Below are positions 62,198-64,000 of a stretch of DNA of 64,000 nucleotides, piece by piece. Source of the DNA: Klebsiella huaxiensis. Lineage in GTDB: Bacteria; Pseudomonadota; Gammaproteobacteria; Enterobacterales; Enterobacteriaceae. Position numbers and translations under genes: made by a program. A model generated the notes under the pieces. The model saw only the letters and a list, made by a program, of their open reading frames with translations. It had not been told where the DNA came from and ran no database searches. The stretch spans positions 4,030,001 to 4,094,000 of the forward strand of contig NZ_CP036175.1 of assembly GCF_003261575.2 (NCBI RefSeq), given 5' to 3'. How positions within the stretch are numbered: position 1 is the stretch's first letter; every line of letters begins with the position of its first letter.

Positions 62198-63585
62198 TGC
62201 AGACCGTCTCTGTCGATATCGGCTCGACGTGGACCAAAGCAGCCCTCTTCGCGAAGGAGGGAGATGCATTAACGCTGGTTAACCACGTTCTGACCCCGAC
62301 CACTACGCATCATCTGGCAGACGGTTTTTTTGCCAGCCTGAATCAGGTGCTAAACGTTGCCGATGCTCGTCCCCTGCTCAATAGCGGTGAAGTGACGCTA
62401 AAGTATTCCTCGTCGGCAAAAGGCGGTCTTGCCGTCGCTGCCATGGGGCTGGTGCCATCCATCACCCTGGAATCTGCAAAAGTGACCGCCCATTCGGCGG
62501 GGGCGAAAATCGCCCAGTACTACTCGTATAAACTCAACCGCCACGATATCGAGTCGCTGGAGGCCTCGCCGCCGGATATCCTGCTATTTACCGGCGGGAC
62601 GGACGGAGGCGAAGAGAGCTACGGCCTGGCCAATGCCCGCGCGCTGGCAGAGTCAAAGCTCGACTGCGCCATTATCTACGCCGGCAACCGTGATATTCAG
62701 GACGACGTGCTGGCTATCCTCGGTCATAAAGATCTGACCACGGTGGACAACATTCTGCCCGACCTCGATCACCCGAATCCTTACGCTGCCCGCAAAGCCA
62801 TTTGCGATGTGTTCTTGTCGCGTATCGTCAAGGGTAAAGGGCTGGACGTGATCGTCGGTGAAACCGGCGAAGAGCCGATGCCGACCCCATGGACCGTCTA
62901 CGAGCTGGTGAAAACCATCAGCAACTACGACAGCGCATGGAAAGAGTTCATGCTGATCGACATGGGCGGCGCCACCACCGATGTCTATTCCGCCAGCGCG
63001 AACACCCTCTCACCCGATACCGTCCTGCACGGGGTTCCTGAACCGTTTGTTAAACGCACGGTAGAGGGCGATCTCGGAATGCGCGTCTCCGCGGTAGTGG
63101 TTGGCGAAAGCACCCATGAGCTGGTGAAGGTGGTCTTTGCTCAACAGCCGGAACGTCAGGAAGCCTTTTACGGCTATCTGCGTCATCTGGTCGCCCATCC
63201 CGATTATCTGCCGCAAGGCGCCGAAGAGACATTCTTCGACGCCCTGCTCGCCGGACTGTGCGTCGGCTACGCCAGCGAACGCCATGCGGGCACCAAAAAA
63301 CAGGTCTGCACCTGCGTGGGCAACGTCGATTTACAGATGGGCCGCGACCTGACCACCGTACGCAAAGTCGTCGGTTCCGGCGGATGGCTCTCCCGCGCCA
63401 GCCAGTTCGACATCCATAGCTGGCTGAAGTACCGCGAACTGGACGACGACGGCAGACGCATTCTCTTACCCACTCAGTTTGAATATTACCGCGATGCTCA
63501 AGGCCTGCTTCCGCTACTGGCAAACGTTGCCAGGCTCTACCCAGAACTTGCCGCCCGCACCAGCATTCAGTGTTTAACCCTATAA
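62197..63585 (+). CDS. glmL: Glutamate mutase accessory protein GlmL (MutL)
   Basis: 462-residue ASKHA-fold ATPase: DIGSTWTKAALF phosphate-1 motif, LLFTGGTDGGEES, and LIDMGGATTDVYSA. Found in glutamate mutase operons between the S and E subunit genes and thought to reactivate or protect the B12 enzyme by swapping damaged cofactor. It is unrelated to the mismatch repair MutL. Confidence 0.95.
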   Translation: MQTVSVDIGSTWTKAALFAKEGDALTLVNHVLTPTTTHHLADGFFASLNQVLNVADARPLLNSGEVTLKYSSSAKGGLAVAAMGLVPSITLESAKVTAHSAGAKIAQYYSYKLNRHDIESLEASPPDILLFTGGTDGGEESYGLANARALAESKLDCAIIYAGNRDIQDDVLAILGHKDLTTVDNILPDLDHPNPYAARKAICDVFLSRIVKGKGLDVIVGETGEEPMPTPWTVYELVKTISNYDSAWKEFMLIDMGGATTDVYSASANTLSPDTVLHGVPEPFVKRTVEGDLGMRVSAVVVGESTHELVKVVFAQQPERQEAFYGYLRHLVAHPDYLPQGAEETFFDALLAGLCVGYASERHAGTKKQVCTCVGNVDLQMGRDLTTVRKVVGSGGWLSRASQFDIHSWLKYRELDDDGRRILLPTQFEYYRDAQGLLPLLANVARLYPELAARTSIQCLTL

Positions 63586-63603
63586 AATCTAAGGCAAAGA
63601 CGA

Positions 63604-64000
63604 ATGGAACTTCGCAATAAAAAGCTAACCCATGATGAATTCATGACCGAGCGGCATCAGGTATTGCAGACCTGGCAGACCGGGAAAGATGTTGAACACT
63701 TCGAAGATGGCGTGAAGTACCAGCAAACCATTCCTGAGAAAAAACGCTTTTCTCACGCTCTGCTGAAGGCCGATCAGGAAGGGAAAACCCTGAGCCAGCC
63801 GCGCGCGGGCGTGGCGTTAATGGATGAGCACATCGAACTGCTTAAAACGCTGCAGGTAGAGTGCGACCTGCTGCCCAGCACCATTGATGCCTATACCCGT
63901 CTGAACCGTTATGAAGAGGCGGCGATTGGGATTCAAAAATCCATCGAAGCGGGAACGTCCAAACTGAACGGCCTGCCGGTGGTAAACCACGGTGTCGCTG
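63604..64000 (+). CDS. glmE: Glutamate mutase epsilon subunit, 3' end cut by window
   Basis: 132 codons visible (full subunit about 480). MELRNKKLTHDEFMTERHQVLQTW, FSHALLKADQEGKTLSQPRAGVAL and LNGLPVVNHG match the TIM-barrel catalytic subunit that binds glutamate. Starts 18 bases after glmL. Downstream genes for methylaspartase and mesaconate metabolism would be expected outside the window. Confidence 0.93.
   Translation, partial: MELRNKKLTHDEFMTERHQVLQTWQTGKDVEHFEDGVKYQQTIPEKKRFSHALLKADQEGKTLSQPRAGVALMDEHIELLKTLQVECDLLPSTIDAYTRLNRYEEAAIGIQKSIEAGTSKLNGLPVVNHGVA

Overview
The window is a 64 kb chromosomal segment of an enterobacterium of the Klebsiella/Raoultella type. The evidence is E. coli-like gene order (bio, ybhB/C, pgl, mod, gal, gpmA, aroG, nadA, tol-pal, cydAB) interleaved with genes that E. 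coli K-12 lacks but Klebsiella typically has: a complete histidine utilisation cluster (hutIGC-UHT), Klebsiella-type REP/BIME repeats, ERIC elements and a B12-dependent glutamate mutase operon. This assignment is inference from gene content; no database search was possible.

Layout: (1) 1-3300, end of the pmrCAB (eptA-basRS) lipid A modification operon, followed on the other strand by a tiny PmrR-like membrane peptide gene with a perfect PmrA box. (2) 3.3-12.4 kb, uvrB, a DnaA-box region at the position of E. coli DARS1, an orphan ABC ATPase, the divergent bioA / bioBFCD operons with their BirA operator, and ybhB. (3) 12.4-20.2 kb, hutT, hutH, hutU, hutC, hutG and hutI, all on the minus strand, with two HutC operator-like sites. 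(4) 20.4-28.6 kb, ybhC, then an accessory stretch: an IS1 that cuts off the 3' end of bluR and has no target duplication, the blue-light BluR/BluF-YcgZ-YmgA-AriR module, a MocR-type regulator and a GNAT acetyltransferase. (5) 28.6-41.6 kb, pgl, ybhA, modCBA, acrZ, modE, modF, galETKM and gpmA. (6) 41.8-45.4 kb, a single AT-rich 1186-codon gene coding for an Mrr-like nuclease fused to a NACHT STAND ATPase, a probable anti-phage defence protein, placed between gpmA and aroG. (7) 45.5-60.5 kb, aroG, ybgS, zitB, pnuC-nadA, a Lys-Val-Lys-Lys-Lys tRNA cluster with unusual tRNA-mimicking spacer repeats, cpoB-pal-tolB-tolA-tolR-tolQ-ybgC and ybgE-cydX-cydB-cydA. (8) 60.5-64 kb, a 1.2 kb AT-rich intergenic region carrying FNR and ArcA sites, then glmS-glmL-glmE (truncated by the window edge).

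Most of the window is well-known core metabolism: biotin synthesis, histidine degradation, molybdate uptake, galactose catabolism, aromatic amino acid and NAD synthesis, envelope integrity and the bd oxidase. The most notable parts are the Mrr-NACHT gene, the PmrR-like peptide, the IS1-linked rearrangement with apparent BluR operator relics, the repeated structured elements in the tRNA spacers, and ERIC elements that supply leader sequence to genes.
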